From assembly GCA_029861865.1 (NCBI GenBank), contig JAOTYL010000005.1, positions 186,001 to 250,000 of the forward strand: DNA of 64,000 nt. Direction: 5' to 3'. Positions 36,659-47,562 of this stretch are shown here, piece by piece. The notes under the pieces are model-generated. The model did not search any database and was not told the DNA's origin. It saw only the letters and a program-made list of their open reading frames with translations. Position numbers and translations under genes: made by a program. This DNA comes from Myxococcales bacterium (lineage in GTDB: Bacteria; Myxococcota_A; Polyangia; Polyangiales; Houyiibacteriaceae). Numbering within the stretch: the stretch's first letter is position 1; the number at the start of each line of letters is the position of its first letter.

Positions 36659-39600
36659 TTAATTCTTGACGCCGGTTTTTTGCTGGAGCTCGCGTCGTAG
36701 GACCGTTCCCGTGTGGCTGCGCTTTCGCTTGGCGATTGTCTCGGGGGTGCCCTGGGCGACGACGCGGCCGCCGCCTGCGCCGCCTTCGGGGCCGAGGTCG
36801 ATGACCCAGTCGGCAGCGAGCATGACGTCGGGATGGTGCTCGATGACGATGACGGTGTCGCCTCGGTTCACGAGGCGCTGCAGGACGCCGAGCAATCGGT
36901 CGACATCGTCACGGTGAAGACCCGTCGTGGGTTCGTCCATGACGTAGAGGGTCGGTCCGGTGTTCAGTCCCGTCGCGAGCTCGGACACGAGCTTGGTGCG
37001 CTGCGCTTCCCCTCCGCTCAGGGTGTTCGACGCTTGGCCGAGATGCAGGTAGCCGAGCCCGAGGTCGACGAGCAAGTTGAGTGGCTCGCGGATGGCTTTC
37101 ACGGGCGAGAACACTTCGACGGCTTCAGCAACCTCGAGATCGAGAAGCTCCCCCGCGTTCAACCCCTGCCATCGCACTTCCAGGGTCTCTGGGGTGAACC
37201 GAAAGCCGTTGCAGGTTTCGCAGGCAACGTCGACGTCGGGCAGAAAGGCCATCTCGACGCGAATGGACCCCTGCCCCTTGCAGTCGGGGCATCGACCCTC
37301 TTCCACGTTGAACGAAAATCGGCTCGGTCCGTATCCCCGGGCGCGAGCTTCGGGGGTGCCCGCGAGGAGCTTGCGCACCAGGTTCCAGATCCCGATGTAG
37401 GTGGCCGGCACCGAGCGCGGTGTACGTCCGATCGGGCTCTGGTCGACCTCGATTGCGCGCTCGAGTCGCTCGAAGCCGTCGATGCCTTCAAATGGGCCAG
37501 CCGGCACGTCGTTGACGAGGCCCACCGCGTCACGCGTCGCTCGAAGGAGCACTTCCCGGATCAGAGAGCTTTTCCCCGATCCGCTGACGCCGGTCACGGC
37601 CACGAAACGCTCGAGCGGAAAGCGGACGTCGAGGTTCTTCAAGTTGTGATGGGTCACCCCGGAGAGGGCCAACCACGACGTCTCCCTCGTGGTCCGCCGC
37701 GAATCTGGAACCCTCGGCGGCCGTGCAAGCGCTGCCGCGGTAACCGAGTCGTGCATCTGCAGGAGCGACCCCTGGGAGAGCACGCGCCCACCATGCTTGC
37801 CCCCTCCTGGCCCGATGTCGATCAGGTGGTCGGCAGCGCGGATCGTGTCAGCATCGTGCTCGACCACCAGAACCGAATTCCCTCGTTCTACGAGCCCCCG
37901 CAATGCCTCGAGAAGCTGTCCGGTGTCGCGGGGATGAAGCCCGATCGTCGGTTCGTCCAATACGTACAACACGCCGGTCAGCCCGCTTCCGAGCTGTGCG
38001 GCCAGACGAACGCGCTGCATTTCACCGCCGCTCAAGGTATTGGCTGCACGCCCGAGCCCGAGATAACCGAGGCCGACTTCCTCGAGAAAAGCCAGCCGCC
38101 GGAGAGCTTCCTGTAGTGGCGTCTGAGCGATGGTGGCCTCGCGTCCCTCGAGGCGCATGGCTCGAAGCGTCTGCATGGCCTCGGACACGCTCTGGTCGAA
38201 GAGCGCCGTGATCGGCATCTCATCGACCGTGACGCCCCGCGCCAGGGGGGAAAGACGCGTCTGATCGCAAGCGTCGCACAAGCGACGCTCTTCGGCGCGC
38301 TTGCGGCGTCGGCCGCGCCATTTCTTCTTCACGATCTCGCCGCGTCCTTCGCACTCGGGGCACTGCCCTTGGCGGGTGTTGAACGAGAAGAAACGCGGAT
38401 CGAGCTCTGGGTAGCCGCGTCCGCAGGTCGGGCAGGCCTGCTTGCTGGAGAGCTGCATCTGTTGGCTCCCGGCGACGACCCAGGCGGCGCCGCCTCCGAC
38501 CAGCAGTGCTCTCTCGAGAAGCTCGAGCAGCTTGGTGCTCTTCACGGAAGCCCTGCCGACCACCAGCTCGATGTCATGCTCGATGTAGCGGTCGACTTTC
38601 ATGCCCGGCTCCAGGGTCCTGAGCTGACCGTCTATCCGCGCCTCTTTGAATCCGTCCCGCTGCGCCTTGGCGAGGAGCTCACGATGAATTCCCTTTCGAC
38701 CTCGTACGACGGGCGCCAGGATCGTGACAGTCTTGCCGGCGAATGCCTTGCGGATATCGCGGACGAGCTCCGGCACCGGACGCGCCGCGATCGGCACCCT
38801 GCAGTCGACGCAGTGAAGCACGCCGATGCGGGCCCAGATGAGCCGCAGATAGTGCGAAACCTCGGTCACCGTGGCCACGGTCGAGTTGGCACCCGCACGG
38901 GTCAGGCGCTGCTCGAGCGATACACTCGGTGGAACGCCGACGACTTGGTCGACCGCCGGGCGCGGAAGCTGCGGCATGTACTGCCGAGCGTAAGGTGAAA
39001 GCGTTTCGAGGTAGCGCCGCTGACCCTCCGCAAACAAGACGTCGAACGCCAAGGTGCTCTTGCCACTTCCACTCGGTCCCGTGAGCACTACGAGTTGGTC
39101 GCGCGGGATCTGCACTGTCACGTTCTTGAGATTGTGCTCCCGGGCGCCAGCGATCTTTATCTTCTGGTCTTGGCCGCGCGCGAGACTCACCTTCTTGCGA
39201 CGCTGCCTCGACTTCGCCGACGACTTGCCGTCGATCGCGCGCGCGAGGTACGGGGCGGTCTGCGAGCGCTTGCGCTTCGCGACCCTTTCGGGGACGCCGT
39301 GCGCCACGATGCGCCCTCCCTCAGCCCCCGCGCCCGGCCCGAGATCGATGACGTAGTCCGCGTGCGCCGCGACTTGCATGTCGTGTTCTACGACGATCAC
39401 CGTGTCCCCTCGCTCGATCAGGCCATCGAGCACCCGAAGCAGGGGCCGAACGTCGTTCGCATGAAGCCCGGCGGTGGGCTCGTCGAAAACCAGAAGGGAG
39501 CCCGGTGATGCGCGGAGCAGCGCTTCGGCGAGCTTGAGGCGTTGCGCCTCGCCCCCAGACAGCGTGTTCAACGGCTGCCCGAGTCGAAGGTACCCTAGAC

Positions 39601-41989
39601 CGACATCGAGAAGCGGCGCCAGAGCACGCTGGATCAACACATCGTCAGCGTAGCGTTCCGACGCTTCGTGTGCGGTGAGCTGGAGCACCCGCGCGACATT
39701 GAGGCCCATGTATTCGACGTCGAGAACCGGCCCGCTGAACCGCTTCCCGCCACATTCGGGGCAGGAGAACACCACGTCCGCAAGGAACTGCATTTCGACG
39801 GTTTCGGCGCCATCGCCCCGACATGCCTCGCAGCGCCCGCCTTCGACGTTGAATGAAAAGAACCCGGGCTTGTAGTCCCTCTGCTTGGCGATGGGTTGCG
39901 CGGCAAAACGCTTCCGAAAGAGATCCCAAATCTTGAGATAGGTTGCGGCGTTGCCCCGTGAGGTCCGTCCAAGCGGCGCCTGATCCACGCCGACGACGCC
40001 CTTCAGCGATTCGAAGCCGATCAGCTTCGAATGGTCGAGCGGTGCCTGCTCGGACTTGACGCCAAGCCGCCTTTGAAGCGCCGGGAGCAGAGTCTCGAGG
40101 ACGAGGCTGCTCTTGCCCGACCCGCTCACGCCGGTGACGCACGTCATGACCCCGAGCGGAAACGAAACGTCGACACCGCGCAGGTTGTGCCCCGCGGCGT
40201 CCTTCAGCTCGAGCCAACCCCTGGGCTCGCGGCGCTCCCTCGCAATCGATCCATCGAGCTTGAGAGCCGCTCCGGTTGCGGTCTTGGCGCGTCGGAGCGC
40301 GGCGGGCGTTCCGTCGAACACGATCTCGCCTCCATTCTCTCCTGCGCCCGGACCGAGCTCGACCACACGATCGGCGCCGAGGATCATTTCGGGGTCGTGC
40401 TCGACCACGACAGCGACGTTTTCGTCTTTTGCGAGCGCACGCACCACACCCAGCAGCCTTTCGACGTCCCGTGGATGGAGCCCCACGGTAGGCTCGTCCA
40501 ACACGAACATTGCGCCGTTGAGGGTCGCGCCAAGAGCGCTCGTCAGCGCAACCCGTTGCGTTTCGCCCCCCGAGAGTGTTCTCGACGTGCGATCGAGAGA
40601 AAGGTACCCGAGGCCGACGTCGTGCAGCGCGCCTAGCCGCCCGATCGCTTCGCGCCACAAGAGAGCCGCCCCGGCATCTCCCTCGAATCGATCATCCTGG
40701 CGCTCTAGAAACGCCAGCGCGTCGGATGCAGGAAGAGCGTAGAGCTCGGGCAAGCTCAGGTCGTCGATCCGCCAGGCCAGTGCCTCGGGCTTCAACCGAG
40801 TGCCATCGCAATCGTTGCAGGTCTCGTACTTTCGATATCGAGACAAAAACACACGGACGTGCATCTTGTACGCGCGCGACTCCATCCACCGGAACCAACT
40901 GCGAATTCCCCACCAGCCCTTCGGGTATCCGAGCTCATCGCCGTCGAGCAACCACGCGACCTGTGTTGGGCTCCAGTCACGCAGGGGAACATCGAGGGGT
41001 ACGCCCGCCTTCTTCGCGTGCTTGCGAAGCTCTTTGCGTTCCCAGGTGGTGGCCTTGCCCTGCCAGGCTCGAATTGCACCGTCCTCCACCGATAGGTCGT
41101 AGTCAGGGATCACGCGGTCGAGGTCGATCTCGATCGTGCGACCAAACCCGCGACAGGTTTCGCAGGCTCCGATGGGGCTATTAAAGCTGAACAGCCCAGG
41201 GGTTGCCCGCCGAAAGAAGCGGTCGCAGGTGGGGCAATGGAGCCCTTCCGAAAAGCCGTGCTCCTCGCCGCTGGTCGTCCATACGCTCGCGTGGCCGGTC
41301 CCCCGCTTCATAGCCATCTCGATCGCCTCGACGAGCCGGCTCTGATCTCGCTCGCGAGCCACGGTACGGTCCGCGACGACGTGGAGGGTGCTGCTCCGTC
41401 CATTGGTGACGTCGCTCGGCCTCACCTCATCGAGGTCGCTCACTTTCCCTTTCACGCGGACGCGGCGGTACCCGTCTCGCAGCAGGGCTTCTCGAACCCC
41501 GAGGAAGTGCTCTTTGTCGGCCACTGCGACTGGGTAGGTCACCAGGAGCTTTTCCCCCGCCAGCTCCTTCATGACCGTTTGGGCGGCGCGCGTCGGGGCG
41601 TCACGATGGACGATTGCATCGCAGGTCGGACAATGCAGCTCCGCCGCGTGAGCCCAAAGATGCTTCGCGTAGTCCGCGATCTCGGTCATCGTGCCGACGG
41701 TGGAGCGACTGGTTCGGACCGGAGCTTGACGGTCGACGGCGATCCCCACGGGCACGGGGTCGAGCTCGTCGACGGGGGGACGCGAAAGGCGCTCGAGAAA
41801 CTGCCTCGCATAGGCGCTGAAGCTCTCGACGTACCGCCGCTGCCCCTCCGCGTAGAGCGTGCGGAACGCAAGTGAAGACTTCCCCGCCCCCGAAGGCCCG
41901 ACGATCGCCAAAAAGGTGCCTGGGTCGATATCGAGGTCGATGGAGCGAAGATTGTGCGTACGGGCGCCGCGTAACTTGGTGCGCTGCAT
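36659..41989 (-). CDS. uvrA: Tandem-duplicated excinuclease subunit UvrA
   Basis: At 1776 residues this is about twice the usual UvrA (about 940). Two complete UvrA copies, about 1-905 and 935-1776, are joined by a basic linker near 910-935 ([14 protein letters not shown]). Each copy has two ABC ATPase cassettes: Walker A at about 31 (GPSGAGKS), 617 (GVSGSGKS), 966 (GPSGSGKS) and 1462 (GVSGSGKS), with LSGGE signatures and zinc modules such as CEACRGDG...CPECGGKR and CPDCKGQG...CETCNGFR. UvrA finds bulky DNA lesions as a dimer and loads UvrB; a fused molecule could act as a built-in dimer. The frame is unbroken, so it is not a read-through artefact. A 12-bp palindrome (TCTCACGTGAGA, 42045-42056) lies upstream. 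Confidence 0.97.
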   Translation of the reverse strand: MQRTKLRGARTHNLRSIDLDIDPGTFLAIVGPSGAGKSSLAFRTLYAEGQRRYVESFSAYARQFLERLSRPPVDELDPVPVGIAVDRQAPVRTSRSTVGTMTEIADYAKHLWAHAAELHCPTCDAIVHRDAPTRAAQTVMKELAGEKLLVTYPVAVADKEHFLGVREALLRDGYRRVRVKGKVSDLDEVRPSDVTNGRSSTLHVVADRTVARERDQSRLVEAIEMAMKRGTGHASVWTTSGEEHGFSEGLHCPTCDRFFRRATPGLFSFNSPIGACETCRGFGRTIEIDLDRVIPDYDLSVEDGAIRAWQGKATTWERKELRKHAKKAGVPLDVPLRDWSPTQVAWLLDGDELGYPKGWWGIRSWFRWMESRAYKMHVRVFLSRYRKYETCNDCDGTRLKPEALAWRIDDLSLPELYALPASDALAFLERQDDRFEGDAGAALLWREAIGRLGALHDVGLGYLSLDRTSRTLSGGETQRVALTSALGATLNGAMFVLDEPTVGLHPRDVERLLGVVRALAKDENVAVVVEHDPEMILGADRVVELGPGAGENGGEIVFDGTPAALRRAKTATGAALKLDGSIARERREPRGWLELKDAAGHNLRGVDVSFPLGVMTCVTGVSGSGKSSLVLETLLPALQRRLGVKSEQAPLDHSKLIGFESLKGVVGVDQAPLGRTSRGNAATYLKIWDLFRKRFAAQPIAKQRDYKPGFFSFNVEGGRCEACRGDGAETVEMQFLADVVFSCPECGGKRFSGPVLDVEYMGLNVARVLQLTAHEASERYADDVLIQRALAPLLDVGLGYLRLGQPLNTLSGGEAQRLKLAEALLRASPGSLLVFDEPTAGLHANDVRPLLRVLDGLIERGDTVIVVEHDMQVAAHADYVIDLGPGAGAEGGRIVAHGVPERVAKRKRSQTAPYLARAIDGKSSAKSRQRRKKVSLARGQDQKIKIAGAREHNLKNVTVQIPRDQLVVLTGPSGSGKSTLAFDVLFAEGQRRYLETLSPYARQYMPQLPRPAVDQVVGVPPSVSLEQRLTRAGANSTVATVTEVSHYLRLIWARIGVLHCVDCRVPIAARPVPELVRDIRKAFAGKTVTILAPVVRGRKGIHRELLAKAQRDGFKEARIDGQLRTLEPGMKVDRYIEHDIELVVGRASVKSTKLLELLERALLVGGGAAWVVAGSQQMQLSSKQACPTCGRGYPELDPRFFSFNTRQGQCPECEGRGEIVKKKWRGRRRKRAEERRLCDACDQTRLSPLARGVTVDEMPITALFDQSVSEAMQTLRAMRLEGREATIAQTPLQEALRRLAFLEEVGLGYLGLGRAANTLSGGEMQRVRLAAQLGSGLTGVLYVLDEPTIGLHPRDTGQLLEALRGLVERGNSVLVVEHDADTIRAADHLIDIGPGGGKHGGRVLSQGSLLQMHDSVTAAALARPPRVPDSRRTTRETSWLALSGVTHHNLKNLDVRFPLERFVAVTGVSGSGKSSLIREVLLRATRDAVGLVNDVPAGPFEGIDGFERLERAIEVDQSPIGRTPRSVPATYIGIWNLVRKLLAGTPEARARGYGPSRFSFNVEEGRCPDCKGQGSIRVEMAFLPDVDVACETCNGFRFTPETLEVRWQGLNAGELLDLEVAEAVEVFSPVKAIREPLNLLVDLGLGYLHLGQASNTLSGGEAQRTKLVSELATGLNTGPTLYVMDEPTTGLHRDDVDRLLGVLQRLVNRGDTVIVIEHHPDVMLAADWVIDLGPEGGAGGGRVVAQGTPETIAKRKRSHTGTVLRRELQQKTGVKN

Positions 41990-42151
41990 GGGCGGGCCGA
42001 CTGGTTCTAGGATGACGTCAGGCGATGTCCAGCCCGTTCCATCATCTCACGTGAGAAGGCTGAAAACTCCCGCGTTACCGACAACTCCCCGCGCACTTTA
42101 TCCCGGTCGGGCCTGCGGCCCGTCAATTGGTCCCGCCCCACCGCCCCCACG

Positions 42152-44374
42152 CTATCTCCTACCCCAACGGCGACGAAGCACCCAGGTCAGCGCAAGAACG
42201 ACCACTGTGAAGAACAAGAAGAGCGGATGCAGCAACGGCTGCTTGGAAATCAACCCGGCGGTCTTGCGCGTGGTGGCCGCGAGCTCCGCCAGTGGGGGGA
42301 CATCGTTGACCGAAAGAAAGACCCGGCCGCCCGTGCGCTTCGCTACTGCTTCGAGCTCGCTCGAGCTGACCTCGAGATTAGCCAGCTCGTCGCCACTTTC
42401 TTCGACCAAGAACACCTCGGCGGCGATGTCTTTACCATCAGCCTTTGCCTTTATCTCGTAGGCACCCGCTGCGGTCGGTCCCTGGAGCGTGGCGCGCACT
42501 TGGCCATCTACGTCGGTTTGCGCATCCACCGTGTCTTCGCCTTCGTTTTCAGCGGGCTCGATCCGAAGCGAGACACGCCTATTCGCGATCGGCCGATACC
42601 GCTCGTCTCGCAGCAGCCCTGACACGATCACCGGCGCGCCGATCCCGTAGCGCTCGCGGTCGGTCGAGATCCGCGCTGGCTCGAGCAGGGGGTCGCGTGT
42701 CAGCCAGCGAACCAGGCGATCCCAGAACAGCTCGTACTCGTCCGATCCCACGGTCGCGTCATCGCTTGCGAACCTCCACCTCCAAGATGCATCGCCGGTC
42801 ATGGCAGCGACCCGACCGCGATCCGACTCTCCAACGACCAGAATTGGAAGGCGCGCGCCACCCGAAAGACGCGCGCGTGGATGTTGGAGCAGGACTTGCG
42901 CGCCCTCCGTGACGCCAGCGATGGCGTTCGCTCCATGAAGCGGCGGCAGGGCCTTCCACGTTCGCCGAGTCAGACTTGGATCAGGCCCGAGAGCGACGAT
43001 CGGATGTCGTATCAGCTGCCGGTTCGGCTGAACCCGGTAGCTTCCAGTGACGACACCTCCTCCCGCTGGCAGTTTGACGGGCAACACTTGCTCGATGGGG
43101 GTCCCGCCGTACCCTCCAAGTGAGAACGAATGATCGCCCCCGATCATCAAGAACGACCCCCCGCGTTTCACATAGTCTCGGATGCGGGGGAGGTATGCTT
43201 CCATCTCATAGGGCGCAAAGTCGAAGTTCTGAAATATCACCACATCGAAACTGCCCAGATGCTCACGAAACAGCTCATCGGTGGGAAAGGGGATCAGGGC
43301 CAACTCGTTTGTCGGTGCGGCGGTCAGATCGCTCGGCGCACGAAGGATGAAAAACGAAATCAGGTCGATCGAGCCGTCGCGCTTCATGAAATCGCGTAAG
43401 AAGCGCACGTCCCAGCTCGGACGACCCGCTACGAGCAACACGCGAACTCTGTCACGCCCTGCCCTCAGCAATGCGGCGCGCCCGTTGTTTTGGGGCACTT
43501 CGTCGTCTGCATGTGCCGGTACGACGAGGCGGTACAGAGCCCGGCCGGGACGTTTCGGCGTGACCTCGAAAGCCGCGTCCCCTTTTCCCTCGGCATCGAG
43601 CACAACCCACTGCTCCTGAATCAATCGCTTCTCATGCCACAGCTGGACGCTCAGGTCTTTCTCGCGAAGCTTCCCCACAGCCCGCACCTCCGCGCGGATC
43701 ACGGCGGGAACGCCGACATAGGCGGTCGAATCGGCACGAAGTGACGCGATGGCCTGGTCGTCGAGTCGATCATCCCCACCGATCAAGACCGAGTGTATGG
43801 CGGGAGCGGATGCATCTAGCGATAGGGACTCGGCTCGAAAGCTCGGGTCCGCTCCGTCCGTGATCACGACCACCGAGCCGAGATCCTGTTCGATGCCCCT
43901 CTCCAGGACGGTGCTGAGCCCCTCTCGGATATTGGTTTCATCGTCGGTGGGCTCGTACGTGTCGGCGATGTCGTTCCATATCACGCCGCGTGTCTCCGAT
44001 CCGAAGCGATAGACGAGCGGCTCCACGCGGTCGTCGTCCTGCCATTTTTGAATCAGCGCGCGGACTGCGTCGCTCCGCTCACCGCTCGAACCTTGGAGCG
44101 TCATGCTTCGCGAGTTGTCGATCAGCAGTACCGTTCCCCCAGCGATCTCTTCGAAAGCCTCGCGGACGAGCGTGAACTGAAGCGCGAGCGCGTAAACCGC
44201 CAGAAGGCTCAGGCCACCGAGAGCGCCGAGCGTGAGTCGCCGCACGGTGCTGCTCTCACCACGGATCGAGCGAAGCTCGAGAAGCCAAAGGATGAGAAGC
44301 GCAAGTCCGACCACCCACGCCGTGGTCGCGCCGCCCGCAATGCCAAGCTGCCAGTGCCAATCTTCCACGGACAA
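42152..44374 (-). CDS. Membrane protein with VWA-like and glutamine amidotransferase-like domains
   Basis: The 740-residue product has two N-terminal TM helices (about 15-35 and 48-68), then a VWA-like domain beginning GGTVLLIDNSRSMTLQG (DxSxS at Asp85) with VVVITDGADPSF. A Rossmann/GATase1-like region follows (VRVLLVAGRPSWDVRFLRDF, SFDVVIFQNFDF, VKRGGSFLMIGGDHSFSLGG), then a beta region with DRYRPIANRRVSLRI-type sequence, and a last TM helix near 715-733. No catalytic Cys triad is evident, so amidotransferase activity is unlikely. Such proteins accompany MoxR/DUF58/BatA/DUF4159 genes. It lies three bases downstream of the DUF4159 gene. Confidence 0.8.
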   Translation of the reverse strand: MSVEDWHWQLGIAGGATTAWVVGLALLILWLLELRSIRGESSTVRRLTLGALGGLSLLAVYALALQFTLVREAFEEIAGGTVLLIDNSRSMTLQGSSGERSDAVRALIQKWQDDDRVEPLVYRFGSETRGVIWNDIADTYEPTDDETNIREGLSTVLERGIEQDLGSVVVITDGADPSFRAESLSLDASAPAIHSVLIGGDDRLDDQAIASLRADSTAYVGVPAVIRAEVRAVGKLREKDLSVQLWHEKRLIQEQWVVLDAEGKGDAAFEVTPKRPGRALYRLVVPAHADDEVPQNNGRAALLRAGRDRVRVLLVAGRPSWDVRFLRDFMKRDGSIDLISFFILRAPSDLTAAPTNELALIPFPTDELFREHLGSFDVVIFQNFDFAPYEMEAYLPRIRDYVKRGGSFLMIGGDHSFSLGGYGGTPIEQVLPVKLPAGGGVVTGSYRVQPNRQLIRHPIVALGPDPSLTRRTWKALPPLHGANAIAGVTEGAQVLLQHPRARLSGGARLPILVVGESDRGRVAAMTGDASWRWRFASDDATVGSDEYELFWDRLVRWLTRDPLLEPARISTDRERYGIGAPVIVSGLLRDERYRPIANRRVSLRIEPAENEGEDTVDAQTDVDGQVRATLQGPTAAGAYEIKAKADGKDIAAEVFLVEESGDELANLEVSSSELEAVAKRTGGRVFLSVNDVPPLAELAATTRKTAGLISKQPLLHPLFLFFTVVVLALTWVLRRRWGRR

Positions 44375-44377
44375 ACC

Positions 44378-45145
44378 TCAGGGGCCCGAGCCTCGTCGCC
44401 GCATGATGAAGGGGGCATGGACTTGGTCGTCTTTGTAGTCCGTGCACAGAGCATAAAGAACGATGTTGATCGCCAAGCGTATGGCACTCTCTCGCTGCCG
44501 TTCTCCGCCTGGAACCACGGCTTGACTCCATGCGCCGAGCTTGTCGCGCTGTAGGGCTCCTCCGAGGTCGTGCCGGCTGTACACGATCGCGATGCGATCG
44601 CCGTAGCTGATCCCCTCGAGAAACTCGGGACCCTCGAGCCGCCCCACCGGTCGGCTCAACAAGTAGAACGACCGATAGATCGTGTGGTTGTCGGGGATTG
44701 CCTTGAGCGGGTTTGCTGGAAACGCTCGTAGCAACTCCCGACGGACCGCACGGTCGAATCCCTCACCGCCTGCAGAAGCGTCATCGACGAGAACGAACCC
44801 GCCCCGGTGAACGTAGCGGCGAAGCGCATCGATCGACTGCTCGCTGAGGGGCGCGAACTCATCACTGCCGCGCCAATAGATGAAAGGGCTGCGGAAGAGC
44901 GAGTCGTCGCCTAGACGTGCGCGCCCAGGCTCGAGCATCGGCTCGACGCTGCTTCTCTTGCGGACCTCCCAGGCCAGGCGTTCGGTGGCCGACTGGCTGC
45001 CATCGTCACCTCTACCGACGTCCAATGACACGATCTCTAGCTCGGTCGCCTCGCCAAACGCAGAGGCCCTCTTGACCGGAGCTACTGAAAGGCAGGCCAG
45101 TGCCAAAACGAAGCAAGTAGAACGCACCCCAGACCCCAAGATCAT
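44378..45145 (-). CDS. DUF4159 domain protein, exported
   Basis: The 255-residue product starts with a signal peptide (MILGSGVRSTCFVLALACLS to KRASA). The DUF4159 region includes FRSPFIYWRGSDEFAPLS, LRRYVHRGGFVLVDDASAGG, FDRAVRRELLRAFP, HTIYRSFYLL and ISYGDRIAIVYSRHDLGGAL near the C-terminus. The ATG at 45145 is chosen over a TTG five codons upstream. DUF4159 proteins have a GATase-like fold of unknown function and are regular members of MoxR/BatA-type gene groups. Here the gene forms an operon with the downstream VWA/GATase-like membrane protein. Confidence 0.85.
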   Translation of the reverse strand: MILGSGVRSTCFVLALACLSVAPVKRASAFGEATELEIVSLDVGRGDDGSQSATERLAWEVRKRSSVEPMLEPGRARLGDDSLFRSPFIYWRGSDEFAPLSEQSIDALRRYVHRGGFVLVDDASAGGEGFDRAVRRELLRAFPANPLKAIPDNHTIYRSFYLLSRPVGRLEGPEFLEGISYGDRIAIVYSRHDLGGALQRDKLGAWSQAVVPGGERQRESAIRLAINIVLYALCTDYKDDQVHAPFIMRRRGSGP

Positions 45146-45219
45146 GGTGAGCAGTACCAATCATGCATGAAAGCGCAAGCCGGGTTGACGGGTAACGAGT
45201 TCACGACGACAGTTGCGCC

Positions 45220-46320
45220 GTGTCGAAGGGGTCACTTCGAGCAACCGTGGCGATCGCCATCATCGCACTAGCCACGGGCTGCGAAAACGCGGGCGAAAAG
45301 AGCCGGGGAGATCCCGCAGCCAAAATGGCCAAGGAAGAGCAGCTGCCGCCTCTTCTCTCGCGGACCCGACCCATGATGAGCACGGTGTTTCGGATTCAGG
45401 TCGACGCACCACCCCCGAACGCTGAGACATTCATTCGACGCGCGTTCGAGGAAATCGAGCGTCTAGAGAACGCGCTTTCGGAATGGCGCGACGATAGTGA
45501 CATCTCGAAGATCAACGCGTCCGCAGGAAAGCGCCCGGTGCGCGTTGGCGACGACACCCTGCGTGTGGTCGACGCTGGTGTCGATGTGTCGATGTGGTCG
45601 CGGGGCGCATTCGACCTTTCGTGGGCTGCGCTTTGGGGCCTTTATGACTTTCGGCCGGAGAGCGTAAAGATCCCGAGCGAGGCGGAGATCAAGCCACGGC
45701 TAGCACTGATCGACTACAAGAAGATCAGGGTCAGCAAGCGGCACCACACCGTCTATCTGCGCAAGCGCGGGATGGCAATTGGAACCGGGGGGATCGCGAA
45801 GGGGTACGCTCTCGATCAAGCGGGTGCGATTCTACGTGGCGGTGGAGTCGAGAATTACATGATCTTCGGCGGTGGCCAGGTTCAGGTGCACGGCGTCCGA
45901 GACGGGCGCCCCTGGCGTGTCGGCATTCAGCATCCTCGCAATCCCGACGAGTATTTCGCCGCTCTGGAGTCGACAGGCGCATCGTTCTCCACGTCTGGTG
46001 ACTACGAGCACGCAGTGTTCGATGGGGCCGGGCAACGCTGGCACCACATCATCGATCCCCAGACAGGCCGGCCCGCGACCAAGTCGCTGTCGGTCACGGT
46101 GATGACAGCGGAAGGCATCTACGCGGATGCCCTGAGCACCGCAGCTTTCGTCCTCGGCCCGGAGAAAGCATTGAAGATGTTCAGGCGCATCGCATACCCC
46201 GCCGAGGCGGTCATCGTTGGCGCGGATTGCAAAGTCTACATGACGCCGAAAGCAAAGAAACGAATCCGCCTCAACGTAAAGCTCGCCGACGGACGCCTAC
46301 CCGGCTGTAATAGGCGATAG
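45220..46320 (+). CDS. apbE: FAD:protein FMN transferase ApbE, lipoprotein
   Basis: ApbE attaches FMN from FAD to threonines of exported flavoproteins such as NqrB/C and RnfD/G. The 366-residue protein has a lipoprotein signal with the lipobox LATGC (Cys21). It then has TRPMMSTVFRIQV, LENALSEWRDDSDISKIN, GAFDLSWAALWGLYDF, GTGGIAKGYALDQA for FAD, FGGGQVQVHG, HHIIDPQTGRPA and DALSTAAFVLGPEKA with metal ligands. The start is a GTG at 45220. No Rnf or Nqr genes are in the window, so its target is elsewhere. It is divergent from the DUF4159 gene. Confidence 0.94.
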   Translation: MSKGSLRATVAIAIIALATGCENAGEKSRGDPAAKMAKEEQLPPLLSRTRPMMSTVFRIQVDAPPPNAETFIRRAFEEIERLENALSEWRDDSDISKINASAGKRPVRVGDDTLRVVDAGVDVSMWSRGAFDLSWAALWGLYDFRPESVKIPSEAEIKPRLALIDYKKIRVSKRHHTVYLRKRGMAIGTGGIAKGYALDQAGAILRGGGVENYMIFGGGQVQVHGVRDGRPWRVGIQHPRNPDEYFAALESTGASFSTSGDYEHAVFDGAGQRWHHIIDPQTGRPATKSLSVTVMTAEGIYADALSTAAFVLGPEKALKMFRRIAYPAEAVIVGADCKVYMTPKAKKRIRLNVKLADGRLPGCNRR

Positions 46321-46345
46321 TGTGGGGGCGGTGGGCCGCGCGGTC

Positions 46346-47494
46346 TCAGCCCCGCTCTTCGATCGGCACGAAAGTACGATCGGCTTCGCCGATCCAGATT
46401 TGGCTCGGCCGAAAGATGCGATTGTTTTCGAGTTGTTCGAGCAGGTGGGCCAGCCAGCCTGAGACCCTCGAAACCGCGAAAATCGGTGTGAACAGGTCGA
46501 TGGGGATCCCCAACTTCTGGTAGACGATGCCGCTGTAGAAGTCCACGTTCGGGTATATCCCTTTGCCTCCGACCAAGTCGGTCATCTGCCCTTCGAGCTC
46601 GACCGCCATATCGTAGTCCGGCGTCGCACCAAACTTTTGGAACAGCTGCGTCGCGAGACCCTGGAGAATGGTGGCCCGCGGATCTTTGATTTTGTAGACA
46701 CGGTGACCGAAGCCCATGATCTTTTCTTTGCGCGCGAGCCTGTCTTCGGCCCACCGGCGGATGGCTTGAGGCGAGCGGTCCTCGATGCTTTCAAGCGTAG
46801 CGAGAACCTGCTCGTTGGCCCCGCCGTGGAGGGGCCCGGCCAAGCTTCCGATCGCCGAGGCGACGACAGCATAAGGGTCGGTCAAGGTCGATCCAGTCAC
46901 TCGCGCTGTGAAGGTGGAAGCGTTCATCGAGTGCTCCGCGTGGAGGATGAGCGCAACGTCGAATACCCGCTCCGCGAGCCGCGTGGGTACTTCGCCCTCG
47001 AGCATGTAGAGAAAGTTCGCCGCGTGGCTGAGCTCGGTGCTCGGCTTGATCGGGTCGTCGCCTCGCCGAATACGATGCCAAGCCGCGACGATGGTCGGCA
47101 GCTTCGCGACCAAACGAACCACGCTCAGCCGGCGAAACTCGAGGTCCTCGATGTGGTCGCCTTTGTAGAACATGCCCATGGCTGCAACCGCGGCCGTGAG
47201 CGCATCCATCGGGTGACCGCTCTCGGGCAGGGTCTTGAGCAGGTCGATGATGCGGAACTTCAACCCGCGCTCCGCGATCAATTGACCCCGGAACTCGTCG
47301 AGCTGCGGAGCGGTCGGGAGCTTCCCGAAGAGGAGCAAATAGGTGACCTCTTCGAAGGTGCCCCGCTCCGCGAGAACTTCGATCGGATAGCCCCGATACT
47401 GGAGCTTGCCCTCGATGCCATCGATGAGGCAGATACTCGTTCGTGCCGCCGGAACGCCGGCAAGCCCTGGGATGTACTCGGGCATTTCCGCCAT
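46346..47494 (-). CDS. gltA: Citrate synthase
   Basis: Citrate synthase joins oxaloacetate and acetyl-CoA to citrate. The 382-residue protein has SICLIDGIEGKLQYRGYPIE, the catalytic HAEHSMNASTFTARV region, GPLHGGANEQVL, MGFGHRVYKIKDPRA and NVDFYSGIVYQKLGIP (catalytic Asp), all intact. Its length is that of the short, dimeric, Gram-positive-like type rather than the hexameric E. coli form of about 427 residues. A 2-methylcitrate synthase role is possible since the two are close; no prp genes are adjacent. It is convergent with apbE, 25 bases apart. Confidence 0.93.
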   Translation of the reverse strand: MAEMPEYIPGLAGVPAARTSICLIDGIEGKLQYRGYPIEVLAERGTFEEVTYLLLFGKLPTAPQLDEFRGQLIAERGLKFRIIDLLKTLPESGHPMDALTAAVAAMGMFYKGDHIEDLEFRRLSVVRLVAKLPTIVAAWHRIRRGDDPIKPSTELSHAANFLYMLEGEVPTRLAERVFDVALILHAEHSMNASTFTARVTGSTLTDPYAVVASAIGSLAGPLHGGANEQVLATLESIEDRSPQAIRRWAEDRLARKEKIMGFGHRVYKIKDPRATILQGLATQLFQKFGATPDYDMAVELEGQMTDLVGGKGIYPNVDFYSGIVYQKLGIPIDLFTPIFAVSRVSGWLAHLLEQLENNRIFRPSQIWIGEADRTFVPIEERG

Positions 47495-47562
47495 GAACTC
47501 AACCTTGAGACCAGGATGTCGGCGGCAACCTAGCTGTTAGCCCAAGCGGCGCAAGTCGAGCC

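Noticed and set aside
36713-38116. Long plus-strand open frame (467 codons) opposite uvrA
   Set aside because: It is antisense to well-conserved UvrA ATPase sequence, has no recognisable domain and reflects GC-rich third positions.
36659-41989. UvrA as two adjacent genes read through
   Set aside because: The frame is continuous through the linker with no internal stop, start signal or ribosome site at the junction.
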